A stretch of 64,000 nt of DNA from Apostichopus japonicus (GCF_037975245.1 NC_092574.1:8584713-8648712); one strand, 5' to 3'; numbered from the stretch's first letter, positions 23,468 through 36,196 are shown. Notes: generated from the letters alone by a model not told the origin. A program made the numbers and translations.

Positions 23468-23585
23468 GTAAATTTCTACGGAAATGAAAAAAAAAAAAAC
23501 ATGTTAAGTCCATGTGCTGCAATTTAACCATGGCATTGTTCAATTAATTTTAACCTAGGGATGCTAAATATATCATATAATAATG

Positions 23586-23589
<4 letters not shown>

Positions 23590-23637
<48 letters not shown>
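23590..23637. repeat. (TA)n microsatellite
   Basis: Uninterrupted alternating TA of about 48 bp. Confidence 0.97.
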
Positions 23638-23642
<5 letters not shown>

Positions 23643-24078
23643 TGAGACCTAAAAACCCTCTCTTTTCATACTTTAATATGTCTTTACAATAAAACATGAC
23701 TCGTATAGGAAAGGAAAGTCATATTACTAACACGATCATAAAAGTTCTGTTACATAGTCATAGAGCAGATGGTAAATTCATGATCAAAAACATACTCATA
23801 AATGTTGCTGTGCCAGTTCCATTTGTTCAAAAAGTAATATCTGAAGTCGAATTTTTATATGCTGCAGTTGTAAATGATCGTTAGAGGGGTGTAACTGAAC
23901 TTTGAAAGATATAGATGGTGGTAGTTTTTCATCTAAGCAAAAATGTGCAGTCTGCGAAATGTATTTATGTACATTCAAAGAACAGGATATCAACAGGACA
24001 AATACATTGAAGAAAACGGTGTATCAGCAATCGAAAAAATCGCTGCAAGGATGCTTTATTTCTCACACTGACAGGGTG

Positions 24079-24081
<3 letters not shown>

Positions 24082-24159
<78 letters not shown>
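24082..24159. repeat. (TA)n microsatellite
   Basis: Uninterrupted alternating TA of about 78 bp, preceded by a short ACTGACAGGGTGTG sequence. Confidence 0.97.
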
Positions 24160-24162
<3 letters not shown>

Positions 24163-26758
24163 GGTGAGTAACTTAAAATGTTTTACTGCACTTCTAATTA
24201 TACATTCAGCGAAAGTGTATGCTGTAGCTTTGATTCCTTATCGTTAATAACTATAGGTGAACTCTTCCTACTTGTAAGATTTCGACTATTTATGTCTTCA
24301 GTTTTATGTCAAGATTTTTTAATGTTTCCAGGCCAATCAGCAATGACCACCTTTCCCATGGTTACTGTCTGGTTTGTTCCTTTGAGGTCAGTCCCGAACT
24401 CGATATTCTATACCTCTTGTTGAATGTTCAACTAATTGTGTTGTATCATGCATATTTGGTAGAGTGATGCCGTTGGTCATCATATCTGTCGCCCTCTATT
24501 TTCCATAGGTTACATGACGTAATTATTACAGGTCACGTGATGTCTGCTCACTAGCTCAGCTGAAGCAGACCTCGAGTCTTCGCTCCCGTTCTGAATCGTT
24601 TGGTTCGGTAGTAGCGCTGGCTCCGACCACTGTGGTCGTACTTGTATCTGTTTTGTATTCGTCTTTTATACAAGTTTGTACGTATCGTTATAGGACTCTA
24701 CTTCGGTATTGAGACCTCGTTTATGACCATTTTCGTTTAAGTACATTACATGTTTTCTACCTATATATTATTGAGGGCTTCGATGTATTGTCTGTATCGT
24801 GTCTGATCATAGTAATAGTTTACGAAATCTACGCAGCGCTTGTTCTTTACTCGTTTATCTATGTGTTATATCTTTTGCATGTAATAGCGAGAATTAAGGC
24901 TCGTCGTTACTAACATACAACCATCCAAGCAGCATTTGTTTCCATACCACCACCAGTCCTCAGCAGGGAATATTTTAGACGCCCCAGAATCTTAGACTGA
25001 GTTAGCGTATACAGTATCTTATTTTGTCACCTTGATTTGTTGTACAGGATCTATAAACTTTCTTCAGGGTTGTTGGTTAACGTTGTTCATAGAGTAGATA
25101 GATAGGGCAAGCGAAAGATATGCCTTTGGTATTTACTTTATCTGGTATAACTGTCCGTGATTGCGTTCCACTGTTATCAACACGTAAAGGTAAATATATC
25201 ATTTTGAAAGTTGTGACATTGTTTCAGTCGTTTGCTCTTTCTCAAATTTACAAAAGGAATGAATGCGGATATGCTGAATAATTGATGAAAAATATCCCAA
25301 TAAAATATGTGATTTTGCGCTACTGAAAGGTAAAGCTCCAAACAATTATTCAACAATTTGCCCACGCAATCGTCATATTTTTAACCAACTTTCTCATCAA
25401 AACGTATGGATAGAAACCAAGTCAACGTGTTCCCCGGGTGTATGTAACATCCTATAGTGACACCTGAACTCATCGTCATTATTTCATTCTTTTATAACTT
25501 TTTATATGACTCCATTTTACATAATATAAACAGATAAAATAATTCATACTTGTTCACAATGCAAGAAGAGAGCTCACCATTTGCGACTACATTTAGTGCA
25601 ACTCGCCGTCTAAATATGCAGATACACGTATAATACAAGTCAGCTAATGACTATATAGCACTATATGTCCCCATGAACTCGTTCAGTAAAATAACATACA
25701 CAAAATGAAACAGATAAACGTGAAATCACTAAAAAAATGTTTACCAACATGAGAGTTAGTCACCCCTTTAACCTCTTCCCCATATGAGCAGTATAGACCT
25801 CTTTCCAATTTCACGAATTCTATTCCTCATTTTAATGGGATATAAGACAGAGCTTATTAACCATGTGCCACATTACATTGGATACAACTATAGATGTCCA
25901 CAAGTGCGGACACACGTGTGCAAATTTAAGCAAATACCTACTTATGGTATCGTGTTGTACTCTACTCGTGACCTGTGCAATAATACTTTTCACCCCCTCC
26001 CCCTCCCCCCATACCCTGCTCTTATTTAGCAAAACGATGTACTGTCAGCTCACACATGTATGAATCTTCAACATGTGTAATATCATGTTTGTTATGATTT
26101 ATTTCCAGTTATTAATTATGTACGGGATTTTTTTTTGGAAGAAATGTGACAAAACGTGAACATAACAAGCTGTCGGGAACCGTTGGGAAAAGTTTCTAAA
26201 TATTTTAGTGTCAATAAAATTAATCTACGCAATTCACTCATCAATCAGATGATTTTTTTTTTTTACTTGTGTTTCAACAGTTTTCTGAATATAAAATTGA
26301 GCAGTTGACGTCTTTCCTGCACGTGCGCACTAAAAAAAAATGATTTAATGACTATACTTACCGCATCTCGCCATGTCAACGATTTTCTACGAAATTTACA
26401 ATATTTTAAGTATATTTTAAGTTGGCAACTTTTTGGACAAGTCTTTAAAAAGACAACTCATCAAAGTTAAATCTCGACATTTCAACAACTTGCTGCATAA
26501 TTTTAATTGCTAACTTCTGTTCAAGATGGCAATGTAACACTTTTCCGGGGGAAGGGGGGAGGGGGCGGTAAAAAAAACTGAAAACAAAAATGGTGTTAGA
26601 TATTCTTATCTTGATGGCAGTTTGAAGTTGCCGTACTGGCGTTTACAAATTATTAAAAATTATCGAAATACAGGAGCCGGGGAAGGCGGCAGGGAGATGC
26701 TGGCGCATTCGCCATTGCAGTGTTGTGAAACCCTCAAACGCGCCCCCCCTTTCATCAG

Positions 26759-26763
<5 letters not shown>

Positions 26764-26827
<64 letters not shown>
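26764..26827. repeat. (TA)n microsatellite
   Basis: Alternating TA of about 64 bp next to a SINE 3' fragment. Confidence 0.97.
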
Positions 26828-26831
<4 letters not shown>

Positions 26832-26879
26832 ATGTTAATGCAATGGAGGTAAACGACAAAGGCAAATGAATATATATAA

Positions 26880-26937
26880 ATGAAAATCGTAATGAGTTGG
26901 AAAATCAAGAACAGTGAAAAAACTTTCAGCCTCCACC

Positions 26938-26941
<4 letters not shown>
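26880..26941 (-). mobile_element. tRNA-SINE 3' fragment
   Basis: On the minus strand this matches the tail of the SINE at 36012-36133: a GGAGGCTGAAAG segment, a TTTTTTCACTG segment, then a segment ending CATTACGATTTTCAT. The tRNA-like head is missing and replaced by (TA)n at 26940. Confidence 0.75.
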
Positions 26942-26987
<46 letters not shown>

Positions 26988-27010
26988 CCCAAAAGTACCT
27001 TCATACGCCA

Positions 27011-27013
<3 letters not shown>
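26940..27013. repeat. (TA)n tract and fragment of the hAT-like MITE end
   Basis: Alternating TA to 26987, then CCCAAAAGTACCTTCATACG ending in CCACTG at 27013. The same 25-bp end recurs at 27429-27453, so a truncated MITE terminus lies here. Confidence 0.75.

Positions 27014-27070
<57 letters not shown>
27014..27070. repeat. (TA)n microsatellite
   Basis: Alternating TA of about 57 bp directly 5' of the 378-bp MITE. Confidence 0.97.
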
Positions 27071-27073
<3 letters not shown>

Positions 27074-27075
27074 GA

Positions 27076-27450
27076 CAAGGGCGTAGGAACCGGGGGGCTG
27101 GGGGCGCCAGCTCCCCCCAGTGAAAAATATGGAGGTGCGGAAGTATCATTCCGCCCCCCCCCCCCCCGGCTTCGCAAGTCAGAAAACCCCTTTTACATTT
27201 CCAAATGAGAAAAAAAATCTCATTTGGAGCACCAAATTGCATCTAAGGCCAGGTGAAAATGCAAAATTATATACAAAATGGAGTTGGTGGGTTGAAGTGT
27301 GCTATATTGCACCAAATTGCATCTGAGGCCACCTGGAAATGCAAAAAAATCCAAAAGGGGAGGGGGACACACCCTCCCCTTAGACCCCTCACCCAGGCCG
27401 GCCATCAGTCTTCAGCCCCCCCCCCCACTCAAAAGTACCTTCATACGCCA

Positions 27451-27453
<3 letters not shown>
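27076..27453. mobile_element. hAT-like MITE inserted in (TA)n (378 bp)
   Basis: Ends are CAAGGGCGTAGGAACC on the left and CATACGCCACTG on the right; read inward on both strands they are CAAGGGCGTA and CAGTGGCGTA, an imperfect terminal inverted repeat of hAT type. It is bordered by alternating TA on both sides, consistent with an 8-bp TATATATA target duplication although that cannot be proved in a TA tract. Inside, the segment CACCAAATTGCATCTRAGGC occurs twice (27230, 27310). No transposase is encoded. Confidence 0.7.

Positions 27454-27516
<63 letters not shown>
27454..27516. repeat. (TA)n microsatellite
   Basis: Alternating TA of about 60 bp flanking the MITE on the right. Confidence 0.97.
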
Positions 27517-27521
<5 letters not shown>

Positions 27522-28614
27522 TTCCCCTTTTTCATCGTTTCTGGGGCACATACGTCACTTCCTGTAAAAAAGGTTATTTCTTCATGTGGCTGGAGTGAAA
27601 ACACTATAAGCACGTATAACGTGGATTGAATGTCACGTGTGTGTATACGAAACGGTTCAACAAATTTTCGCGAAGACTGTGACTAACCCTCATTCTAGGC
27701 TATATGGAAAAGTTTGGTGTATGGTTTTCTATCCAAGAATTACATCATGCCCCTCACGTGTTGTTGTTTTGTTTTCTTTCTTTTGGACATACTAGCAACA
27801 AATAAAAACGTTACAAAATGATACTAGGCCCTTAACTCTGACGTTAACGCCGCAATATCCAGCACACTCGTCATCAAGTCATTCCCGCCTTGTTCTGGCA
27901 TTCTTGCCTAGCGGTCTTTCCGTAGAACATTTTCCCATTTCTTTATGTTTCTAAAAGCATAGGCTACCTTCATAGTTTGAAAAATATAACCGATTCGCAA
28001 TATTTAGTCACAATTATGTAGTAGTTTCACTTGCACTTCAAGTATTGCATCCATCGTTTTCACGCCATTCAGCTGGGATGACGGAAAACCCCGGATAACC
28101 GGCCGTCAAGAAAAGATTGAGGCTCCGTGTAGAAGACGGTGCCAATATATAAATGACACTCTTCTAGGCATAATTTACGGTTTTGACATTGTTATATCTG
28201 TGTGGATTGCACGAAGTTAGGAAAAGTTTGAGATAATTATTAAGTTGATGGTGATGATCGTGCTTTCCTGGTCTGTGTTTTAATATGCGTGATTTATATT
28301 TCTTATGATTTATTGCTTATAAACACGTATTGGATTTGATTAATGCACGACTGTACCACCGTCAATCATAAATGTTTCATCAAACGTGACATGTTTATCA
28401 AGCAAGACCATTGAGTTGATTTTAATCGGTTATTATTTAGATGATTCGTCTACGTACGAAGTGGCGTACAACATCTGTAAAACGTTTTGTGTCCGGGATC
28501 CGAACTTGCCATATTTTGTGTCTTTTCACTTAGGGAACATGTCACATTTAAGGTCATTGTTTGTCATATGACGGTTACACGAGATACTTTTCGAAAAAGG
28601 AAAAACCCATTTTT
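27517..28614. other. Unique spacer with a 98-bp dispersed repeat, no gene recognised
   Basis: AT-rich DNA with no supported gene. The 98-bp block at 28412-28509 is repeated at 44629-44726. The stretch ends where the segmental duplication begins inside a hAT MITE fragment. Confidence 0.5.
28412..28509 (+). repeat. 98-bp dispersed repeat, copy 1
   Basis: Begins TTGAGTTGATTTTAATCGG and ends CGAACTTGC. Closely matches 44629-44726, where it runs directly into a (CTAT)n tract. The family is not recognised. On the minus strand it starts with a GTTCGGATCCCGG segment that resembles a B box, so a SINE origin is possible. Confidence 0.7.
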
Positions 28615-29029
28615 TGGCGCTCCACTTAGATAGTGTCGGAAGCGCCCCTACAGACCATTCTCGCCACCCCCCACCCCTGACCAATACCCCTAGCTCCGCC
28701 ACTGGTACCACAGTTAGTTTGGTGACTTTTTAGTCTCCCTGCATCAGTTAGGATCCAATTTAATTGATCAACTTGTTTGCTCAGTTCTCGTAATGGATGT
28801 AAAATCACAAATTTCAGTCAAACTGAAGCCTTCCATTTAAATTTCCAACTTTTAAAGTTTTAAAAAGTATTGACCGAATTGTATGAGGCTATTTGTTAGA
28901 CGATTTGAGGTCGACATAAACTTATTAAAATATCCAAAAGTAATATATGGAGTTGCAGGTCTCATCTCCTTCATGATTTTAATCTTGTCATCCTAATTTT
29001 GTTAAAAATATGCTATTTGTTTACATATC

Positions 29030-29628
29030 TAGATTGAACTTGATCGGACTTACGGTGTATGGGAGTTCGAGACACACTTTTTTTTCGCACAATTTAGGTC
29101 AAATTTACCGTTGTTCTCGACTTAAACACCAAAATCTGCACTAGTTTAAAATTTGTCTCATCATACTCTACATATTTTGTGGTTCGATGCCTTTTTTTCT
29201 ACAACATAAAATAGCTGAAACCATTTACCTGACCACCATTGACCTATGATGTCATCAATCACGCAGGCTGAAAGTTTATATGATCAGGTAACTATACCGA
29301 TCAAGTTAGAGCTTATCAAACGTTACACCTTAAGAGGATTTCGCGACACACTTTTCGCACAGTTTAGGCCAATTTGACCTTTGGCCTATATTGAACTTTG
29401 ACCTCTACCCTTAACAACCACATACCTACAATTTTAAATTTGTCCCATTATTCTCAACATATCGTGTAGTTATATGACATTTCCCTCCATGTTGACAAGC
29501 AGAAAATGGCTAAAATTAAATTTTAGGCTGCTTAAACCTTTACCTCCGACTTTTGACTTATGACGTCATTAATCACGCAGGCACGACGTTTACATGGTCA
29601 GGCACTAACGCACCAAGTTCGAGCTTGT
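29030..29628. repeat. Satellite-like repeat units of about 300 bp (copy A)
   Basis: Two to three diverged units share the order GCGACACAC / TTTTCGCACA / TTTGACCT / TATGACGTCATNAATCACGC. The last unit is split by the CTTAAG-rich element at 29635-31265 and continues after 31265. Related units lie at 50041-50390 and 52130-52687. Each unit contains nuclear-receptor-like TGACCT half sites and a TGACGTCA or near-TGACGTCA site; function is unknown. Confidence 0.75.
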
Positions 29629-29634
29629 CGGACG

Positions 29635-31265
29635 TATGGCAAGCCGTTTTAAAATTTACCTCGTTATTCTACTTAAGTAGAACTTATTCCACTTAAGTAA
29701 AATACAATTAAAATTAAGTGAAATTAATTGCACTCAAATAGTGTTGCATTTTAGTTAAGTTTAATTGTATTCCACTTAAGTAAAATTACCACTTTCTTTT
29801 AAGCTTAGGTTAAATTCAATTTCACTTAAGCGTCATTGTATTCTACTTAAGTAAAATATAATTCTACTTAAGTAAATTTTAATTTAGCTTAAGTAAAAGT
29901 GTCATTTTTTCTTACTTAAGCTTTTAAGTTTTTAGCTTTTAAGTATAATTGTATTTTACTTAAGTAGAATAAAATTAAGCTCTAGTGAAGTTGTATTAAA
30001 CTGAAGCTAAATTGTATTCTACTTAAGTAGAATAAAAATGCACTTAAGATAAATAGAATTGCGTTTTACTTAAGCAAAATTCAATTCTACTGAAGTAAAA
30101 TACAATTTAGCTTAAGTGGAATTGAAGGATCGGTCGTATGGCAAGCCGTTTTAACATTTACCTCGTGTGGAGAAGTGGTTGTTCTGGGTACAATGTTTAC
30201 ATGGGTACCATGCCTTGTGGTACTACTACTCTATAGTACCACTGCTTGGTGATATGTCGTGTTGTAGTCGTTTCCTTGCTCCAAGAGTGCCCTTCCAACT
30301 GCATCAGCAACAGTTTGCACTTTGCAACGATTGATTGGCTGGCTGCATTTTCCGAATGTCTAACGTTCTGACTCAGTGATAAACATAGCTTTGCTTCATT
30401 TGCTAAGGGTAAGTATGGTGTTATGTTCGTACATACACAACGACAGCTGGCCATTGATAAGTATGGCAGTATGCATGGGGCCATGGCTGCAAATAGTTAC
30501 GTAACTAGTACGTCTTGCACGTGACTCTATAGGTCTCGCACCACAATTAATTGTTCCATTGACTTACACACTAAACTCGTCACTTTCAAGACCTGCCAAA
30601 GCATAGATAGAAAATTTCAAGCTTTAAAGCTTTCATGATTAAACAAGCTTTACATTAGGTAATTTTACTTTTTTTTTCTGACAATGGTTAACCTTTTGAG
30701 CGGATGAACACTCCTCTAATTGTGGTGTTGTACCTATTACAGTATACAAAGTCGGACTTCGTGGCAAGTACAGTGACGCAATGAGTAGCATTTTGATTGA
30801 CCAATCACATTACACTTAAGCGTAATGCTATTTCACTTAAGTGAAATAGATTAACCAATCACATTTCACTTAGCGGAATTCTATTTCACTTAAATAAAAT
30901 GCAATTCAGCTTAAGTGAAATTGAAAAGCCATTTTTCTGAAGTAGAATAGCATTTTACCTAAGTAGAATTGAATTTAACTTCAGCAGAATTGTATTTTCT
31001 TAAGTGGAACTGTATTTTACTTAAGCTTTCTTCAATTAAGCTTAAGCTAAATTGAATTTTACTTAAGTAATATACGATATAGACAAAAACCGTTTGAACT
31101 TAAGCTAATATGAATTCCGCTTAGGTGGAATACAATTAAGCTTAAGTGAAATGCAATTCTGCTTAAGTGCAATTAGTATCACTTAAGTTTAATTGTATTC
31201 TACTTAAGTGATACTAATTCTACTTAAGTAGAATAGCGAGGTAAATATTAAAACGGCTTGCCATA
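29635..31265. mobile_element. TATGGCAAG-ended, CTTAAG-rich element, copy A (1.63 kb)
   Basis: Bounded by TATGGCAAGCCGTTTTAA and its reverse complement, with a perfect 6-bp target duplication CGGACG at 29629-29634 and 31266-31271. The two ends (to about 30125 and from about 30800) consist of repeated short palindromes around CTTAAG, such as TTCTACTTAAGTAGAA. A second copy of the terminal sequence lies internally at 30137-30165, so the element is nested or rearranged. The middle 30166-30800 has no transposase and no recognised gene. The family match with 17632-17834 shows it is a non-autonomous DNA element. Confidence 0.82.
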
Positions 31266-31271
31266 CGGACG

Positions 31272-32674
31272 TACGGTCTAGAAGTCCGCGACACACCTTC
31301 TCACACAATCTAGGTCAGAGTGCCAGCCCTAGGCTGGCCCCCAATGGCATTAACACAACTGATGACTTTATATAGTTATGCAGATAACAAGTTTGGTTTT
31401 CTTACGTATACATCAAAAGAATTATACTCAGTTAAAGGTAATATATGTTTTGGAAACGAAAAAGAACACAAAGTCTTAGAGTCTCAGAGTCTCCCTCGAG
31501 CCCCATCAGGGCCCATGTAACGGCCTCTTAGCCATACGCAGAAATGGTTTCGCGCCATACGCTGGCGTATTCCACCCGATTCTGTGCCCAACAAATGTTG
31601 CCCTGATTTTGGTGTGTCCTCCCCAACACTGCCCGCACCCAACACCACCGCACCCAACCGTCAACCCCAAACACATACACTTCCAGACGCTACTGGCTTT
31701 GTGAGATTTAAACCAAACTTCAAACTTTACAGAATATTCATGGCGAACATAAAATTTCAAAATAATCTGTCATTTGAGCACAATCCAATCGTAAAAATCT
31801 TATTTTCTCTTAAGTGTACAATTGGTACATAGCAACAAGCTCCCACAAGTATTGTTTAGGTTGACTGATTTCATCATATTATTTTTCACGTTGGAAATTG
31901 CGAGGAGAAAATTAGTGAGATGAGAAGTGATCGGGTTCTCGTACTTATTCTTGTGTCCTTTTGTGTGCAATAGACAGAACTTAATTGCTGAAAGTTGAAA
32001 GTCTCTTTCAGAAGCAAAAAAAATCAAAAGTCTTTTATAAAAGAAGAAAAAAAGAAGAGCTTTATGCAATTTTAAAACCAAAAAGGAGGGGGAAAACTCC
32101 TCCATAATCTATACTGAGATTATATTTCCTATCTGATTTGAATAGCTTCTTTCTATTACTTTGTATTAGCGACACAAAAGTTGGTTTCTCTTCTTAAACC
32201 TATATTGTCTTTCCTTTCAATTTGATAATTTTATATAGTGGAACAATAATATTCCTGTTACTAGTTATATATCGCCGCTTTGAGTACAATGTAGGCCTTA
32301 ACGTTTTTTTTTTACATGCATGTGGTATAGTTATATCTGTAAGTCTCTTGTCTCTTGTACCTCATTAAGGGAGCTATGGGAAACAATGAAATTGAAACTG
32401 ATGAATCATACTTATTAAAGTTGGAAGTTCATTTCAGGATTGCGAGTGGATTTGATTCAGGTTTTATGTCTACAATAATAATTAAGATGATGATGATGAT
32501 GATGACGACGACAACGACGACGATGATGATGAAATAGTATTAATTAGTAACAGATTCATTACTACTTTAAGTGTAATTTATTCGTTCTCAACACTCAAGA
32601 TTCGTTGACAACGCTAATTTGTTAGTGTTGATATATGCAATTATTTGTCATTATAACATGACAACACACACACG

Positions 32675-32713
<39 letters not shown>

Positions 32714-33171
32714 AATCAAGAACAGTTAATAAACTTCCACCCCCCCCCCCCCACCGGGATTCGAACCGTTGATACGGTTCATGAAGTTTATGATTGTCTT
32801 CTCTCAATTCTTTTTGTAGAGTCTGAATTATAACAGCTCAGCACGTTGAATTTCTCGTCAGCTTCGGAACAGAGCAAAAGGCTGACGGGTTTACTGTGTT
32901 ACTACTGAGTCTTGTCTCGTCTGACTTCAACTACGACGATACAGACGAGACCAGTCCCATCCGTCAACGGCGCGAATTGCCTGTTCTTGTACAGAGGTTA
33001 ATACGTGTTACGACGATAACTAAGACGCTCTTTGTACAGTCTCCACGTTACTAGAAAAAAGAAAGGACGGAGCAAAAGATCTCTTATTGGTATTAAGAGT
33101 TAATAAACGACTGATTATTGCACGTAGACAAAATATTCAATTATTTTCAGTGAAGATAATCGATTGATACA
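31272..33171. other. Upstream region of GPCR copy A, no gene recognised
   Basis: Remainder of a satellite unit, then non-coding DNA. A frame at 31584-31832 is conserved in copy B (54559-54807) but has no domain features. A short GAT/GAC trinucleotide run is at 32486-32531 and a (TA)n tract at 32682-32710. The last few hundred bases before 33172 are nearly identical to 55990-56418 and include a possible 3' splice site (TTATTTTCAG ending 33150). Confidence 0.5.
32711..32770 (-). mobile_element. tRNA-SINE fragment
   Basis: Minus-strand SINE piece with CGGTTCGAATCCCGG B box region, an expanded C run (32741-32752) and the AAGTTTATTAACTGTTCTTG tail. The 5' tRNA-like half is missing. Copy B has the same piece at 55945-56020. 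Confidence 0.75.
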
Positions 33172-34208
33172 ATGTCGTCGTCCTACAATTTTACAGTTGG
33201 ATCTGACGATTACGGTTACGATAGTATTAGTAGTTATACTTTCAGTGGCTCTGATCGGCCTGACGTGTATCAACGCTCCAAATTGTCTGCTACCATATAC
33301 AATATTGCCCTCGTAGTCATTCTCGTGTTCGGGGTGATAGCAAACACAGCCGTACTTTCACTAGTAGCTTTCGTTCGAGAGCTTCGTGGTTCCTCTAATG
33401 TGTTTATTTCAATGCTTTGAGGATCCAACATTCTTATGTTGGTAACCATTATCCCCCTAGACTTAGTGGACCAGGACTCATTTAAACTACCTCCCGCAAT
33501 TGCTAATTTACAGCATTACATATTACTCTACTGTTGTACACTCTCCGTATTATCATTGGTAATGTTAAGTTTTGAACGATGGTGTGCTGTAGTCAGACCA
33601 ACATGGCATAATGTGATAGGGATTGGCTGGAAAGTCGGGACTGTATTTATTCTGGGGGCTTTGCTAGCACTACCGTACGCATTTACATTTGATCGGTCAG
33701 GAGGAGTCAGGGCAAAGGACTTCAGAAATTGCTTAGCCTATTACGGTTTCGTGGTCTTGTATGTAGTGCCTCTGGCCATTATTTTCTGCATGTACGTCTT
33801 CGTGGCAATAACTCTTTGTAGGCAAAGTAAGCCAATCAAAGAATCTGTGAAGCGTAACAAAAAAGCACGAGCTGGGCGAACCAGGATAGCAAGAGTGGTA
33901 ATATGTCTGGCGATATGTTTTGCTGTGTGCTGGCTGCTTTCCATCTTCTGGTTATATTTGCGATGTTTGACGAAAGTTATGAAAAACCGAGTGGTGCTAC
34001 AGTAGTACTGTTTCACTGGCGCACGTGCTTCCAAATGTTTAACACGTGTTGCGATCCATTGTCAATCTTTCTGATGGGATCTCGTTTTCGAAGACATCTT
34101 CTTTCCGGCATATCGCGCATATTTCATGTACCGCCGAACTTACGTACGACACTAGGACGTTCAAGACGAGATCCCAGTACGTCGGCTACGATGGTTCAGA
34201 TGAAATGA
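33172..34208 (+). pseudogene. Rhodopsin-family GPCR, disrupted copy A
   Basis: Collinear with the intact receptor gene at 56419-57456 and one base shorter. Codon 83 is TGA (33418-33420) where copy B has TGT for Cys in the second membrane segment. A 1-bp deletion near 33937 destroys the frame at the CWLPF motif of helix 6, so translation ends at 34003-34005 after a short wrong tail. The rest of the gene, including the C-terminal tail, stays readable in the shifted frame. The ATG, N-terminal glycosylation site and first helix are unchanged, so decay is recent. Stop readthrough would not rescue it because of the deletion. Confidence 0.93.
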
Positions 34209-36011
34209 AATCTTACGGGCATACAATGCTCTCAAGGCAGATGTGGAAAAAGAGATAAAAGATATACTATCCTCTACACCCATTTCTTACCGTATATAGC
34301 TAGTCATATCCTCTCATATATGTCAAATGTGAAAGATTCGTCTTAATTATTGGTATGTTTTCATATGATCGTATAATTTCAAATGTCTTAATACCGTTAT
34401 TACGAACTGTTAAATCGAGATATACTGTTAAGTTATCTCCTGTACTAAAAAGTGATGTATAGTTCAATGTATACCAGTTACAAATCTCGACAGCCACAGA
34501 AACAATGGGGATATAGAGAACGGTGAGTGGCTGAGCCGTGTTGAGAAATTAAAGGAGGAGTGTCTGCATAGGCTAAACAGATGAAGAATAAATGGAATAG
34601 GGCATAGCAAGTACTATGCTATAGGTGGGAAATACAAGACTGTCTGTCGCCTCTCTGTGGGATAATTTGAACATGATATTGGAGGATGAGTACCATATCT
34701 GAGCTGATACGTAAATATTTCAGTGCCTTGTGAAATCGTATAGCAGACCAGTCTTGTGTAAGGTGACCATATTTCTATGGGTTGGAACTTGTTGAAGGTG
34801 GTTTGGGGCGGGCGCTACAAGGGGAGGGGTGTCCACCTCTCGCCTTTTGACAAGAAAGTGCTAGTCTGGTAGAGCACAGACATGACATAATCAAAGAGTA
34901 GGCCGCTATAGGTCAGCACAGGAGTAGCACGACTTCTATGTCGTATAGGAAACACCCTTGTACATTACTCCGCGTATATAGTAGGATAGGCCTATACCCT
35001 ACCGTTATAATAGTCCTGTGTTGCGATATCTGAGCGGATCGTCTGTGTGAGGGATAGGCCTATTTGTATATGCATGTTGGGTATTTGTTGTTGTTTTTTT
35101 AATGACGTGTAATTTAAGTATAACGGGCAGGAAGGTATAGATTTTGCAAATTTCTAAATGTTGTGAATAAAAGCGTACATGTCAGGGATTTAATTCTGGG
35201 ACAAAGTTTTTGGGGACACTTGTTAATCGGGGACGAAACATCGGAATGTTGGACTGTCCCTGAAACATTTGGGGACGTTTGATCACATTAGTTGTGTGGC
35301 CTGGATGGAAATTCGACGCTTTGCCCATTCCAGGGTGAATATGTGCCAAATCTTGATATTTGATTTCATTCGAAAACATGAAGCAGAATGATGGAAAGGG
35401 TTTCTATTTAAAGGCTTTTCTCTGTCAAGTCGAACCGTTTAAGAGCCGATAAACGGTGATGTCAGTACCTTGATGTAAAATCACATCAGATATTGTCTTA
35501 CCTTGGAATTTTGGAGTGTCACCTATCAACAGGGTAATATATTTCAAAAACATATATATATATATATATATTCTATTTATATTTTGATAGTCTTATTGTT
35601 ACTAATTTCGGCTGTAATAGTTTAGTATTTTAGTTTTATTGTATGCTGTCATATGTTATTGCTTTCGTCTTTAATTTCTGAATTTTATTGCTTTAATATT
35701 TATTGTTTGAATATTAATTTATTTTTGTAATTTTTAGGATGCAATAGTTTAAGGCTGTATATATTATTTTTAAGCTGCAGTTGTAATATTTTATGCGATT
35801 TTGTGAAGTCCTTTGAGATCATTCTTTGATGTAAAGCGCTATATTATCATAAATAAACTAACGAGTTGGTTAACATCATGTATCTTGATCTCTAGAGTAA
35901 GGCAAAATATGTCACCAAAAACAGAACTAGTATTGTTCGATACAGGTGACAAACGCCTACAGTGGAATTTCGACCTTCCTTACCGGTTTCGAACCTCTGG
36001 ACATACAATCA
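34209..36011. other. 3' region of GPCR copy A, no gene recognised
   Basis: Collinear with 57457-59418. Includes a T-rich segment (35570-35860) ending in an AATAAACT-like polyadenylation context and a short (TA)n tract near 35551-35571. Probably the 3' untranslated and flanking region of the receptor gene. Confidence 0.5.
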
Positions 36012-36130
36012 GCGTCCATAGCCTAGTGGTTAGGGTGTCCGCGTACAGAGCTGAAGGCCCGTGGTTCGAATCGCGGTGGAGGCTGAAAGTTTTTTCACTG
36101 TCCTTGATTTTCCAACTCATTACGATTTTC

Positions 36131-36192
<62 letters not shown>
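36012..36192 (+). mobile_element. tRNA-derived SINE with (TA)n tail, copy A
   Basis: Starts GCGTCCATAGCCTAGTGGTT, containing an A-box-like TAGCCTAGTGG, then a B box GGTTCGAATCG (one mismatch from GGTTCGAATCC in copy B). The body continues with a CTGAAAG segment, TTTTTTCACTG and a segment ending CATTACGATTTTCATTTA, followed by alternating TA to 36192. The spacing and box order are those of RNA polymerase III promoters in tRNA-derived SINEs. It is not a functional tRNA: the anticodon arm is distorted. Confidence 0.85.

Positions 36193-36196
<4 letters not shown>

Larger units (their letters stand above)
23428..26763. other. 3.3 kb without firm genes; (TA)n tracts and a possible old LTR
   Basis: Holds the end of the SAM-like exon and then AT-rich DNA. 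Perfect (TA)n tracts lie at 23590-23637 and 24082-24159. Between about 24440 and 24950 the base composition and motifs (a CGCCCTCTATTTTCC segment, a CACGTGATG segment, then a TC-rich part) resemble a solo LTR, but no matching termini or target duplication could be fixed. Small frames here have no recognised domains. Confidence 0.45.

Noticed and set aside
24440-24950. Solo LTR
   Set aside because: Composition is suggestive, but no TG...CA termini with a target duplication could be fixed.
26759-27613. IYIYIY-rich open frames here and at 38921-39558, 43416-43723, 62810-63641
   Set aside because: Products of (TA)n tracts read in either strand.
31584-31832. Conserved 82-codon frame in both duplicated blocks (also 54559-54807)
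   Set aside because: Duplication accounts for the conservation; no domain, splice or start-site support.
36012-36085. Functional tRNA gene
   Set aside because: A and B boxes are present, but the cloverleaf anticodon arm does not fold and the unit continues into a SINE body with a TA tail.
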